Source: Paenibacillus sedimenti (GTDB taxonomy: Bacteria > Bacillota > Bacilli > Paenibacillales > NBRC-103111). From it: 64,000 bases of DNA. The notes below the pieces were generated by a model. It was not told the DNA's origin, did no database searches, and saw only the letters and a program-made list of their open reading frames with translations. The stretch lies in NCBI RefSeq assembly GCF_014534655.1, contig NZ_JACVVD010000008.1, positions 1-64,000 on the forward strand. Direction: 5' to 3'. Below, in pieces: positions 44,091 through 52,399 of the stretch (position 1 is the first letter of the stretch; every line of letters starts with the position of its first letter). The translations under genes and the position numbers were made by a program.

Positions 44091-44474
44091 TTAACGCTTC
44101 TTCCCTTTCGAATCTTTCGCATCGATTGTATTAAGGAAATCTTTCGCAGTCCTAACGACATATTTGATCTCGTTGATATCCCTCTCCATGAGCATATATT
44201 TATGAACATCAAGAATCATCTTTTTCTCCTCGATTCCCTCTACACCATCAAGCTCTTGGAAGCTGAACAATTCATTCGGAGATATATCCAAGGCTCTCAT
44301 TATCTTCTCCAACGTCTTCAGTGAAATATTACTGCGACCTCGCTCAATATCAGAAATGCGTGATTTGCTGATTCCTTCAATACCTGTTTTCTCAGCTACC
44401 TGCGATTGAGTCAAGTTCTTCTCTTCTCTAATCATTCTTAAGCGCTCGCCTACTAACCTCAAGAAATCCGACAT
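44091..44474 (-). CDS. XRE-family helix-turn-helix regulator
   Basis: 127 residues. The N-terminal HTH_3 domain (VGERLRMIREEKNLTQSQVAEKTG then ISKSRISDIERGRSNISLKTLEKIMRALDISPNELF-type sequence) occupies residues about 8-68; the C-terminal half is helical and charged and probably dimerises. AGGTGA lies upstream of the start. It is a SinR-like repressor in layout but lacks a SinI partner. Its target is not evident; the divergent zinc-ribbon gene shares its promoter region. Confidence 0.85.
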   Translation of the reverse strand: MSDFLRLVGERLRMIREEKNLTQSQVAEKTGIEGISKSRISDIERGRSNISLKTLEKIMRALDISPNELFSFQELDGVEGIEEKKMILDVHKYMLMERDINEIKYVVRTAKDFLNTIDAKDSKGKKR

Positions 44475-44586
44475 CTATCATTCACCTCAAGTAGAGCTTA
44501 GATAATAACGAGAGGAAATGAGATACCACTATAAAGGTTAAATATTAGATAAATCCCGCTATAATAGTACAAAACTGTTCTCTAGC

Positions 44587-44793
44587 ATGAATGATGCACC
44601 TCAAGAGAATATTTCCTTCGATCTGTTCCTTCAACCGCGCGAAGCGGAACGTCTGAAATGTTGGGATTGCGGCAAGCGTTTTAAATGGGCGGTAGAGGAA
44701 CAAGATCTCTTCCGCATGCGCGGCTGGGAGCCGCCGAAACGCTGCACTCCCTGCCGGGACGAATGCCGCAGACTGAGAGATGGATTCGCATAG
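44587..44793 (+). CDS. zinc-ribbon domain protein
   Basis: 68 residues from ATG 44587. LKCWDCGKRFKWAVEEQDLF then WEPPKRCTPCRDECRRLRD has the CxxC...CxxC pattern of the probable zinc-ribbon family seen in small bacterial proteins. There is a TATAAT-like -10 at 44560-44565 about 20 bases upstream but no clear ribosome binding site. Function unknown. Confidence 0.6.
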   Translation: MNDAPQENISFDLFLQPREAERLKCWDCGKRFKWAVEEQDLFRMRGWEPPKRCTPCRDECRRLRDGFA

Positions 44794-44907
44794 AGTGATA
44801 TTAATTAATGATGAACATTTTTCATGTTATTTTAAGGTTACGCTCAGGTTATTTTCAGAAAAGCTTGCTAAAATAACGAAGTATGGTAGTCTAATATCAT
44901 TAATAAC

Positions 44908-44985
44908 ACTACGCGCTGTAGTTGAACGTTCATTTAGTGAGTGCAACTACATCCTTTTTTGCAAATGAACACTACGGCATGTAGT
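44908..44985 (+). promoter_or_regulatory. paired operator-like dyads upstream of the yceI gene
   Basis: AACACTACG-N3-TGTAGTT occurs twice, with dyads ACTAC-N5-GTAGT at 44908-44922 and 44971-44985, 63 bases apart (six helical turns). A hairpin with GTAGTTG/CAACTAC and a T-run (44920-44958) lies between. The second dyad overlaps a plausible promoter spacer (TTGCAA at about 44959). They look like binding sites of a dimeric repressor; the protein is unknown. Confidence 0.45.
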
Positions 44986-45062
44986 TTTAATTAAAGGAGG
45001 GAGACTACAGACACTGTTTCAAGAGATTTATCAATGAAAAGATAATAATAGGAGGCACGAAG

Positions 45063-45755
45063 ATGAAACTTAAACTTACCGCGATAGCTGTTGGTGCTGT
45101 AGTTGTATTAGGAGGAGCTTATTATGCTTACGATTATTATGCCGGGAATCATGTAACGATTCAGGAGGCAGTCCCTGCAAGCGCATCTTCTTCACAAACA
45201 CAGGGTAGTGCTGTGGCTGTAGATGCAGGAGCATTGAATGGTCAGTGGAACATTCACTCCGATTCGAAAGTATACTTTTCGGTAACAACGTCCAAGGAAA
45301 CGGTGAACTTCGAAGGTAGTTCAGTGAAAGGAAGTTGGGCTTTGAACACAACGGACCCGGCTAAAATGACAGCTGAAGCTATCGTAGGCATCGATGCGCT
45401 GCAATCGGGCAATTCCCAAAGGGACGGCCATGTTAAAGGCGCGCAATATTTGAATGCCCAGACCTTCCCGGAGGCTAAATTTACACTCAAATCGATCGAT
45501 AACTTCCCTAAGGAATGGAAAGAAGGGGAGAAGGTTTCCTTTAACATGACAGGAACACTGACGATTAAAGATAAATCGAAGGACGTTACGTTTAAATCCG
45601 ATGCTGTATACAGTCAAGGCAAGATTAACCTTGGTGGTACCACGGTTGTTACATTTGATGATTTTGGTATGAAGAACCCTCATACGGTTGTGTTGGACAC
45701 CGAGAACAATGTAAAGGTTACATTGAGCCTGGTATTGGATCAGAAGAGAACGTAA
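45063..45755 (+). CDS. YceI family lipid-binding protein, membrane-anchored
   Basis: 230 residues with AGGAGG 8 bases upstream. An N-terminal helix (LTAIAVGAVVVLGGAYYAYDYY) without a lipobox acts as an uncleaved anchor or signal; a Ser/Ala/Gln linker leads to the YceI beta-barrel, with WNIHSDSKVYFSV, FEGSSVKGSW, HVKGAQYLNAQTFPEAKF and the end TVVLDTENNVKVTLSLVL. YceI proteins bind long isoprenoid lipids in a lipocalin-like barrel. Two operator-like dyads lie upstream. Monocistronic, with a shared terminator. Confidence 0.9.
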   Translation: MKLKLTAIAVGAVVVLGGAYYAYDYYAGNHVTIQEAVPASASSSQTQGSAVAVDAGALNGQWNIHSDSKVYFSVTTSKETVNFEGSSVKGSWALNTTDPAKMTAEAIVGIDALQSGNSQRDGHVKGAQYLNAQTFPEAKFTLKSIDNFPKEWKEGEKVSFNMTGTLTIKDKSKDVTFKSDAVYSQGKINLGGTTVVTFDDFGMKNPHTVVLDTENNVKVTLSLVLDQKRT

Positions 45756-45761
45756 GCATTT

Positions 45762-45788
45762 AAAAAGGACACCTAGGGTGTCCTTTTT
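45762..45788. terminator. bidirectional terminator
   Basis: AAAAAGGACACC and GGTGTCCTTTTT form a perfect 12-bp stem between the yceI gene and the WYL regulator operon. Confidence 0.9.
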
Positions 45789-46588
45789 CATTCAATTTCA
45801 TACCGTCCCAAAGCCTTCATAGCCGATTCATGCATTCTTCTTTGAAGATGTTCCCCCTCGACCACTTTAACTCGTTTACCCAGAAAACGAATCTTTGACA
45901 GCACATATTCGCTTTCATTGCTGAGAAAAGTTAATCGAATGGTATAGGTGTGGTGAATGTCGTCATAATCCACATCTTTCTCGAAGCAGGAAAAAGCATA
46001 TAAGATTCGTGATAGCTCACGATTATATTCTTTTATCACTTGTATGGTTGCGTGTTGTTGCAGTTTTAGTAACAGGTTCTCAATTTCAGCTTCCATTTGC
46101 TCAGCTCTATCTATAGAAACGGGCAGCTCATGAACGGAATCAATCTTCTGAAGCTTCGTGCTCATCAAAGCGCGATGGCGCATATGGTACCATAGGAGAT
46201 ACCATTCTTTTTTGACCATAGAATATTCCAGCTTGTAGGGGAAGGCCATCTCATCTTGAAATGAGCGCTCATCTTTCACTCTGTAAGTGAGACGGATTCC
46301 GCTTTTTTCCGTAATCAACCGCCGCAGCGGACGGAGTAGCGGATGAAAGACCTGCTTCTCAAGACTGCCCGCTTTTTCGATAAATGCTTTTGATAGATCC
46401 AGTGGCTTTTCAGCTTCCAGCATCGATCGCAGCTTGTTCAGCGTATGTGGTGTGAAGGCTGCTGAGGCTGACGGGGATGCCAGCATGGTCTTAAGCCATG
46501 CTCTTTCCTGTGCCGTAATCATAAATGTACCTGAATCTGCAAGACGGGAAATCAGCTGATAGTTAAATATTTTCTCGAACAGATTCAT
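45788..46588 (-). CDS. WYL-domain regulator 2 (probable RNA-repair regulator)
   Basis: 266 residues. After an N-terminal helical region the WYL domain is recognisable (EYSMVKKEWYLLWYHMRHRALMSTKLQ-type block with KEWYLLWYH at about residue 127, in place of the classic WYL loop), followed by the WYL C-terminal extension (YTIRLTFLSNESEYVLSKIRFLGKRVKVV). No clear DNA-binding helix-turn-helix is seen, so it may work with the larger partner encoded upstream, whose gene it overlaps by 26 bases. WYL domains bind nucleic-acid or nucleotide ligands and control RNA- and DNA-damage or phage-defence genes. Confidence 0.8.
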   Translation of the reverse strand: MNLFEKIFNYQLISRLADSGTFMITAQERAWLKTMLASPSASAAFTPHTLNKLRSMLEAEKPLDLSKAFIEKAGSLEKQVFHPLLRPLRRLITEKSGIRLTYRVKDERSFQDEMAFPYKLEYSMVKKEWYLLWYHMRHRALMSTKLQKIDSVHELPVSIDRAEQMEAEIENLLLKLQQHATIQVIKEYNRELSRILYAFSCFEKDVDYDDIHHTYTIRLTFLSNESEYVLSKIRFLGKRVKVVEGEHLQRRMHESAMKALGRYEIE

Positions 46589-47888
46589 AGTATGCCCCGA
46601 TCTCCTTCCATTCCGCTATCATTTCCTCGCGAAAATATTTCGGCTCCAGCACTTCGCAGCTTGATCCGAAGCTTCGAATCCAAGGCTTGATCTCCGTCGT
46701 GCCGTTGACGGTAATTTCGTAAACAAACGATTCTTCGTTTTCCTCCGTTATGCGACCCCATTGTCCTTGGAGCAGCACTCTTTCTTTAATAAAATTCGGC
46801 TGTGACGCATCGGGATTAAAAAAGCGAACCTTCAACGTAATTGGGCGTCCGGTATCAATCAGCCAGCTATATTGAATTTTGTCTTCCAGTTCCTTTAACT
46901 TCTTATTGAATAAATCGGCTTCAACCGGTTCAGTCTCTTCCAACTGCGTTATTCCCTCCATGCGATACTTCTTAATCCCGTGTCTAGCGTTATAGGAGAG
47001 CAAGTACCATCGCCCGTACTGGTGGTCATAGACGACTTTAAGGGGGAGCGTGTTCTCCAGCTTTCCTTCCATTTCGCGTTCAAATAACGGATTCGTATTT
47101 TTGGAAGAATAGCTTTGCGAATTTTTAGGAGAAAAATAAAGGAACTGAACCCTTCTCCGATTCTGAATGGCGGCTGTAAGCGTGAAAAGGTGGGCCTCGT
47201 CCAAAATCCGTGAATAGTAATGATATTTATACAAATAGGGCTTGATAGAAGCTGACGGATCCGAATCACGGCTGATAAATTTCTTTAATCCGTCGCGAAG
47301 CAAATACCCCTGAACGGAAGGCACCAGCGTATTGGCCATAACGTCGATAAAGCCATATAAATCGATAAGCTCATCATGCGTAAGCTCCCGGACTAGATCA
47401 TTATGAATACGATACCGGTATGGGCGCGGACCGGATTCTTTTTTGATTACGCCGACTTCTTCCAAGTATTTGAGATCGGTTCGTATTGTTTTTTCGTCAG
47501 GGAGCGCTGATTCGATGGATAATCCGTTGCTGCAAGCCTCGAGGAGCTCCATCGCCGTCAAAGCTTTTTCGTTCATAGCCGCAAGCAGCGTGGAGATTCT
47601 CCGGCTTTCCGATTCTTTCAGCGACTTCGCCCGAAAAAGAAAAAGCAGCATCGGATCAGTGGAGTCATAGTAACTGTAACGCATGGTCTCAGCGAACTCT
47701 TTCCCTTGAATCTCGGGCACCTGCTGATGCACGGTGGTGACGATATCTTTTAAACGACGCAGCGTTTTATCAAAGGTATGAATGGAAATGCCGAGTCTTT
47801 CGGCAAATTGTTGTCGGCTGTAAGCCCCGCTTGTGAGGACAAGCATACGCAAAAATTGGATTTCTTTATCAAAGCTTTCTTTCGCCAT
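46563..47888 (-). CDS. WYL-domain transcriptional regulator 1
   Basis: 441 residues. The N-terminal winged HTH (GAYSRQQFAERLGISIHTFDKTLRRL, residues about 16-42) is of the DeoR/HTH_11 type, and a second HTH-like stretch (LPDEKTIRTDLKYLEEVGVIKKE) follows at about 130. The WYL domain reads HQYGRWYLLSYNARHGIKKYRMEGI at about 310, with a following WYL C-terminal domain. It is the first gene of a two-gene operon divergent from rtcB 1; in Firmicutes WYL regulators occupy the place that sigma-54 activator RtcR has in proteobacterial RNA-repair operons. Control of the neighbouring island is inferred from this position. Confidence 0.85.
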   Translation of the reverse strand: MAKESFDKEIQFLRMLVLTSGAYSRQQFAERLGISIHTFDKTLRRLKDIVTTVHQQVPEIQGKEFAETMRYSYYDSTDPMLLFLFRAKSLKESESRRISTLLAAMNEKALTAMELLEACSNGLSIESALPDEKTIRTDLKYLEEVGVIKKESGPRPYRYRIHNDLVRELTHDELIDLYGFIDVMANTLVPSVQGYLLRDGLKKFISRDSDPSASIKPYLYKYHYYSRILDEAHLFTLTAAIQNRRRVQFLYFSPKNSQSYSSKNTNPLFEREMEGKLENTLPLKVVYDHQYGRWYLLSYNARHGIKKYRMEGITQLEETEPVEADLFNKKLKELEDKIQYSWLIDTGRPITLKVRFFNPDASQPNFIKERVLLQGQWGRITEENEESFVYEITVNGTTEIKPWIRSFGSSCEVLEPKYFREEMIAEWKEIGAYYESVRENI

Positions 47889-48079
47889 AGGTATCCCTCG
47901 CTCTCCGTATTCATTGTAACAGGGCTATGAATTGGAGAAAATGGCAAACTTTTCAGTGTCGCCATACTTTCGCCATGTTCGTTTCCGTTCAAATCAGCGA
48001 AGATAGTATTCGTAAGGTAGATACATAAATGAGCTGACAAAGAACGACTGATATATAGAAAGTATTGGAGGTTTTCCCT

Positions 48080-49498
48080 ATGGAAATGAAAGCAATCACT
48101 CATGGCAGCAATCATTACGAAATGAAATTGGAGCATGGCAATCTTCACGTATTTGCCAACCCGGAGGTATTTCAATCGTTTGAAAATAAAGTCTATGAAA
48201 TGGCAGACAATAATTTGCGGATTCCGCGAAATGTGTATATGAGCTACACGCCTGACGCACATATAGGCGTCGGCACTTGTATCGGAACAACGGCGGTCTG
48301 GAATATGAATGACGGGTTCGTCTCGCCATCCATTGTAGGTGTGGATATCGGCTGCGGGATGCGCGTTCATACGACTCGGCTGCACAAAAAAGACATTGAA
48401 GATAAAGAAGTTCGAAGAGCTCTGATTAAAGCTATTGAAACATATGTGCCAACGAACGAGAGGACGAATACGCACTATGCGGATATCGATATCATGAATG
48501 TGGTTCGGCATGGCCTTAAAGGATTGCCTGAGAGCTATGTCCCCGACGAGCGTTGGATCACACATGTAGAAGAATCAACGTTCAAGTTCGATCATCGTTA
48601 CCTGGAAAACTTGCCGGCCAAAATCCGTAAGTATGCCCATGGCCAATTAGGGACGCTTGGCGGCGGGAACCATTTTATCGAGATTCAGTACCTGGAGATT
48701 GATGAAGCACAGAAAGAGCTAGCTGCAAAATGGGGCTTGTTCGACAGTCAGGTCATCGTTATGATCCACTCCGGCTCCCGCGCATGGGGAGCAATGCTGG
48801 GTCAGGAGTACACGAAGGTTTTCCGGGCGGCCATGTATAGTTGGGGCGTCGAAAACCCGGATCGCAATCTCATCTATGCGCCCATTGCCAGCCATGAAGG
48901 GCAAACCTACTTGAACCTAATGTACTCAGCCTTGAACTTTGCGGTAAGCAACAGGCATATGATTGCGTTTGGCGTTCGTGAAGCTTTTAAAGATGTGTTT
49001 GGAGCCGATATGGAATTGCCGGTGCTTTACGACCTGATGCATAACTATGCGCTCAAGGAATTCCATCGCAATCAACCGATGCTGGTTCACCGCAAGGGGG
49101 CTACAAGAGCGCTTCCTCCGGGACATTTTTTGAATACACCTTTTTACAAGGAAACCGGGCATCCCGCCTTAATACCGGGCTCTATGGGGACCTCATCGTA
49201 CATCATGATCGGCAGGGATGAGGGGCTTAAGAACTTTTACTCCATCTGCCATGGTGCAGGGAGGGCAAGATCCAGAAGAGCGACGAAGGAGCTGGTTACG
49301 GTGGATCAATTCGAGCAATCATTAAAAGTCGGCACAGACGAAGAGATTCTGGTTAACCATCGCTCTCTGCAGACAATTCTCGACGAATGCCCGCAAGCTT
49401 ACAAAGATGTAGACCAGATCATCGATAGTGTCGTAGGGGCGTCCTTAGCGGACGTGGTGGCCAAATGCAAGCCGATGGCTGCAATTAAAGGGGTTTAA
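48080..49498 (+). CDS. rtcB: RtcB RNA ligase 1
   Basis: 472 residues from ATG 48080 with TTGGAGG 8 bases upstream. RtcB joins 2',3'-cyclic phosphate (via 3'-phosphate) and 5'-OH RNA ends using GTP and Mn2+. All catalytic elements are visible: Asp89 and Cys92 in VDIGCGMRVH, His198 in LGGGNHFIEIQ, His230 in MIHSGSRAWG, His321 in DLMHNYA, and His391, which takes GMP, in ICHGAGRARSR. It heads the RNA-repair island and is divergent from the WYL regulators. A second, different RtcB is encoded at 52400. A 491-base non-coding gap with a tRNA-like element follows. Confidence 0.95.
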   Translation: MEMKAITHGSNHYEMKLEHGNLHVFANPEVFQSFENKVYEMADNNLRIPRNVYMSYTPDAHIGVGTCIGTTAVWNMNDGFVSPSIVGVDIGCGMRVHTTRLHKKDIEDKEVRRALIKAIETYVPTNERTNTHYADIDIMNVVRHGLKGLPESYVPDERWITHVEESTFKFDHRYLENLPAKIRKYAHGQLGTLGGGNHFIEIQYLEIDEAQKELAAKWGLFDSQVIVMIHSGSRAWGAMLGQEYTKVFRAAMYSWGVENPDRNLIYAPIASHEGQTYLNLMYSALNFAVSNRHMIAFGVREAFKDVFGADMELPVLYDLMHNYALKEFHRNQPMLVHRKGATRALPPGHFLNTPFYKETGHPALIPGSMGTSSYIMIGRDEGLKNFYSICHGAGRARSRRATKELVTVDQFEQSLKVGTDEEILVNHRSLQTILDECPQAYKDVDQIIDSVVGASLADVVAKCKPMAAIKGV

Positions 49499-49989
49499 TA
49501 CGAAAGGTGATAGACGTCTAAGACGTATGATCATACATTGGGTTCATGTACGGGTGACTATACCAAGGCCTGGATTTCCGAACAATCCGGCAGTGCTCGC
49601 GCATCCTGTGTGCTTGTATACTGTATAGCTCATTCGGCGTGAATCCGCCAATAAGGGGTTCGACTCCCCATCGTATGTGACGATAAGCTCAGGTAGAGCA
49701 CTCGACTTTTAATCGAGCGATGATTAACAAATCTAATGGCCTTATTACGGAATCCTCAGCGTTTTATTAGCGCACTGAAGCGGGGCTTTGCAATCTGCGG
49801 ATACCGAATCGGGTGAGCGTGGCCGTCTGTTGCCCATGAAATGAATGGCAGAAAGGTTGAAGTCAGACTGTATGCCAGTTCAAAGATTGAGCAGGCAGTG
49901 AGCTGCGCACTCCTCGCTTCTTAAGCGGCATTCCGCCTAGTTCCAGGAGGATTCCAACATTTAAGGTCGGTCCTTGAAGGAGGATTCCG
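49499..49989 (+). ncRNA. non-coding segment inside the RNA-repair operon (probable structured RNA)
   Basis: 491 bases between two closely related operon genes with no gene-like frame. Besides the tRNA-like core at 49655-49717 it contains GTATGATCATAC (perfect palindrome at about 49525), a 5-bp stem with 7-base loop GGATT-TCCGAAC-AATCC at 49572-49588, GGCG-TGAATC-CGCC at 49636-49649, and AAGGCC at 49565-49570, which can pair with GGCCTT at 49738-49743 to enclose the core. AGGAGGATTCC occurs twice near the end, the second copy being the ribosome binding site of the next gene. The length and structure point to a functional RNA. Confidence 0.6.
49655..49717 (+). ncRNA. tRNA-like (YrlA/Y-RNA-type) core with permuted arm order
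   Basis: Arms in order: T arm GGGG-TTCGACT-CCCC (49655-49669) with a canonical T loop; a closed acceptor stem ATCGT-ATGTG-ACGAT (49670-49684); D arm GCTC-AGGTA-GAGC (49687-49699), whose loop keeps the tRNA A14, G18-G19 and A21; and anticodon arm CTCGA-CTTTTAA-TCGAG (49701-49717) with U33 and anticodon UUU as in tRNA-Lys. In a normal tRNA the T arm comes last and the acceptor ends are free; here they are joined by a loop, so no CCA end can exist. YrlA-type Y RNAs of RNA-repair operons have this design. An alternative is a permuted pre-tRNA gene. Confidence 0.65.
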
Positions 49990-51102
49990 ATGTTTAAAAA
50001 AATAACGATTCAAACCGATGAGCGGGGCTTGCATTTTCGCAAAGGAAGCTACGTGAAGCTGTTGCAGCCAGGCACCTACCGGTTCTTGCCATTTTCCGAG
50101 GAAACGGTGACGCTCTTGAATATAACGAAGCCTTTTGCCGTGCAGGGCAAGGACTTGAAGCTATTTTTGCAGGATGAAAAGCTGGTACAGGAACTTGATG
50201 TTATCCAAGTGCACGACCATGAATACGTACTGCACTATGAAGATGGCAAATTTGCCGCTTTGCTGGCAGCAGGGAGCTATGCATTCTGGAACATTTTGAA
50301 AAAGCATACGTACATCCGTGTTGATATACGTAACCCCGAACTGCCTGCGGAGATCGATTCTGCAGTTCTGCCGAAGCTAATCGGATCTTATCAGGCTTTT
50401 GATGTGGGAAACCATGAGTCGGGCGTCTTGTTTTACAACAACGTCATGCAGAGAGAACTCGGCCCAGGCAAGTATTATTTCTGGAAAGGGCCTGTTGCGG
50501 TTGCCGTAAAAACGGTGGATCTCCGCCAGCAGCAAATGGACATGACCGGACAAGAGATGATGACGGAGGATAAAGTGACGCTGCGGCTAAACTTTGTTTG
50601 CCAATATCGCATTCTGAATCCGCTTCGCGCACTGCAAATCAAGTCCTTTGAGGAGCAAATGTATATCCAGTTGCAGCTCATTTTGCGTGAATATGTCGGT
50701 ACCCTGAAGCTGGATGACTTGCTGAAAATGAAGCAGGAAATCGCTGCATTCGTACTTTCACGTTTGAACGAAAAGAGTCAGGAATACGGCGTACAGTTCC
50801 TGTCCGCAGGCGTCAAAGATATTATTCTTCCAGGGGATATCAAGGATATCATGAACACCGTTCTGCTTGCAGAGAAAAAGGCGCAAGCCAACCTGATCAC
50901 GCGCCGCGAGGAAACCGCGTCTACGCGCAGCCTGCTGAATACCGCCAGGCTCATGGATGAGAATCAGACGCTCTATCGCTTGAAGGAGCTTGAGTTTCTG
51001 GAGAAAATCTGCGAGAAAATCGGCACCATCTCCTTGGGCGGCGGGGGTAACCTGCTGGAGCAGTTGAATTCGCTTTTGGGGGAAAAAGGAGCAAGCGGCT
51101 AG
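49990..51102 (+). CDS. SPFH/slipin (band 7) family protein
   Basis: 370 residues with GAAGGAGG 7 bases upstream of ATG 49990. The SPFH domain spans about 150-300 (GVLFYNNVMQRELGPGKYYFWKG, VDLRQQQMDMTGQEMMTEDKVTLRLNF-type block, then GVQFLSAGVKDIILPGDIKDIMN), followed by a helical region (AEKKAQANLITRREETASTRSLLNTARL) that oligomerises. Unlike classic slipins there is no N-terminal membrane helix; the first 140 residues form an extra domain with internal repeats of a LLQPGTYRFLPF / LLAAGSYAFWNI / ELGPGKYYFWKG pattern. Slipins are recurrent partners of RtcB in RNA-repair operons. Confidence 0.9.
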   Translation: MFKKITIQTDERGLHFRKGSYVKLLQPGTYRFLPFSEETVTLLNITKPFAVQGKDLKLFLQDEKLVQELDVIQVHDHEYVLHYEDGKFAALLAAGSYAFWNILKKHTYIRVDIRNPELPAEIDSAVLPKLIGSYQAFDVGNHESGVLFYNNVMQRELGPGKYYFWKGPVAVAVKTVDLRQQQMDMTGQEMMTEDKVTLRLNFVCQYRILNPLRALQIKSFEEQMYIQLQLILREYVGTLKLDDLLKMKQEIAAFVLSRLNEKSQEYGVQFLSAGVKDIILPGDIKDIMNTVLLAEKKAQANLITRREETASTRSLLNTARLMDENQTLYRLKELEFLEKICEKIGTISLGGGGNLLEQLNSLLGEKGASG

Positions 51103-51180
51103 GCAGGATATCTATATACCTGTAAAAAGTGCCTGTATTTTTACCGGTATACGCATAACAGAGGATATGAACTGCCAAAA

Positions 51181-51238
51181 GTGCCGTTAATTCTTTCATT
51201 TTTTTGTGTTTTTCTAATTTGAGGGCGATTAACGGCAC
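51181..51238. repeat. long-loop inverted repeat
   Basis: GTGCCGTTAAT (51181-51191) and ATTAACGGCAC (51228-51238) pair perfectly around a T-rich loop. A third related piece, ATGCCGTTAGTTTCTT, lies at about 51293. They resemble a small dispersed intergenic repeat element rather than a terminator. Confidence 0.6.
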
Positions 51239-51398
51239 AATATGCATGTAAACCGCTAGTTTGTTCTGTTTAGATGAAATTTACAGCATGAAATGCCGTT
51301 AGTTTCTTGTAACTCATTTTTTCCGGTCCTGCCGGATTGACACTAACCGGGTTTGAACTTTATGATGTTTGTAAATGAATGGGAAGGAGGCCGACGCT

Positions 51399-51479
51399 AT
51401 GATTCGCAATCACGTTAATAACCTGACAATTGCAAAAAAGCTTCATTTCATCGGTCTCAGCCGGATTTGTGACGCATGA
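51399..51479 (+). CDS. 26-residue leader peptide
   Basis: ATG 51399 is preceded by GAAGGAGG at optimal spacing, and the frame stops at TGA 51477-51479. The peptide (MIRNHVNNLTIAKKLHFIGL...) is basic and amphipathic with no homology known to me. It is followed by an intrinsic terminator at 51525-51553 and precedes the nucleotidyltransferase gene, which is the layout of a leader-peptide attenuator. Confidence 0.4.
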   Translation: MIRNHVNNLTIAKKLHFIGLSRICDA

Positions 51480-51480
51480 G

Positions 51481-51560
51481 TAGACGCTATATTTAGGTCT
51501 ATTCTAAAGTGTTAACATGTACAGCTATAGACGATGTTGTCTATGGTTTTTTTGCGTCTA
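51481..51560 (+). promoter_or_regulatory. terminator/attenuator ahead of the nucleotidyltransferase gene
   Basis: CTATAGAC (51525-51532) pairs with GTCTATGG (51539-51546) and runs into seven T, an intrinsic terminator. The flanking TAGACGC (51481-51487) and GCGTCTA (51554-51560) can pair around it, and the 5' TAGAC copy could also compete for GTCTA in the terminator stem. This would partly separate transcription of the first and second halves of the RNA-repair operon. Confidence 0.5.
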
Positions 51561-51601
51561 TAAAAATTTAAACGGGGGAATCCGTTGAAAGGGTGAGTCC
51601 A

Positions 51602-52384
51602 ATGCAAGACTATTTGAAAAAAATCGAAGAAGAGCTAAAACGTATTGAAATCGATGAGCATGTGCGCATCTTATATGCGTGTGAATCAGGCAGCAGAGCC
51701 TGGGGATTTCCGTCCAAGGACAGCGATTATGATGTGAGGTTCCTGTATGTAAGACCAATAGACTGGTACTTGTCCATCTTTGAGAAGAGAGATGTGATCG
51801 AGCGGCCGATCAGCGATCAGCTGGATATCAACGGTTGGGATTTGAAAAAGGCGCTGAACCTGTTCCGCAAATCGAACCCGCCGCTGCTCGAATGGCTGCA
51901 GTCGCCTATTCCTTACATGGAACAGTTCACGGTGACGGAGCAAATCAGGCAGTTGTCTCCTTTGACCTTTTCGCCGCGATCCAGTATGTACCATTATTTG
52001 CACATGGCCAAAGGGAATTTCCGCGAGTATTTGCAAGGGGAGTATGTGAAGATCAAGAAATATTTTTACGTACTGCGCCCGGTACTTGCATGTGAGTGGA
52101 TTGAGCGATGGAACAGCATGCCGCCAATGGATTTTGAAGAGCTGGTGGAGGCCATACTGCCTGCGTCGAAATTAAAAGAGGATGTCTATACGCTGTTAAC
52201 GCGCAAGAAGGCTGGAGTCGAATTCGATTTGGAGCCGAAAATGACCGAGATCAACGATTACTTAGAACGGCAAATTGCCTATTTTGAAGAAACCGCCAAA
52301 CAAGTTCCCGCCTCCGGGGACAAGCGGGATGCAGCATTAGACGCTCTATTCCGTGAGGCTTTAAGGGAGGTTTGGGGTTCATAG
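51602..52384 (+). CDS. YcgL-type nucleotidyltransferase
   Basis: 260 residues from ATG 51602 (GTG 51593 is an alternative); AAAGGGTGAG precedes. The polymerase-beta-type nucleotidyltransferase core is CESGSRAWGFPSKDSDYDVRFLYV at residues about 27-50, with Gly-Ser and the Asp-x-Asp metal ligands. WDLKKALNLFRKSNPPLLEWLQSPIPY follows as in COG3541/YcgL proteins. In comparative work on RNA-damage systems such nucleotidyltransferases occur with RtcB and are proposed to repair RNA 3' ends. It stands directly in front of rtcB 2. Confidence 0.9.
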   Translation: MQDYLKKIEEELKRIEIDEHVRILYACESGSRAWGFPSKDSDYDVRFLYVRPIDWYLSIFEKRDVIERPISDQLDINGWDLKKALNLFRKSNPPLLEWLQSPIPYMEQFTVTEQIRQLSPLTFSPRSSMYHYLHMAKGNFREYLQGEYVKIKKYFYVLRPVLACEWIERWNSMPPMDFEELVEAILPASKLKEDVYTLLTRKKAGVEFDLEPKMTEINDYLERQIAYFEETAKQVPASGDKRDAALDALFREALREVWGS

Positions 52385-52399
52385 AGAGGAACAAGATTC

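Noticed and set aside
49621-49730. Ordinary tRNA-Lys gene
   Set aside because: The D and anticodon arms fit, but the T arm lies upstream and no T arm, 3' acceptor strand or CCA follows; the arms are permuted and the acceptor is capped.
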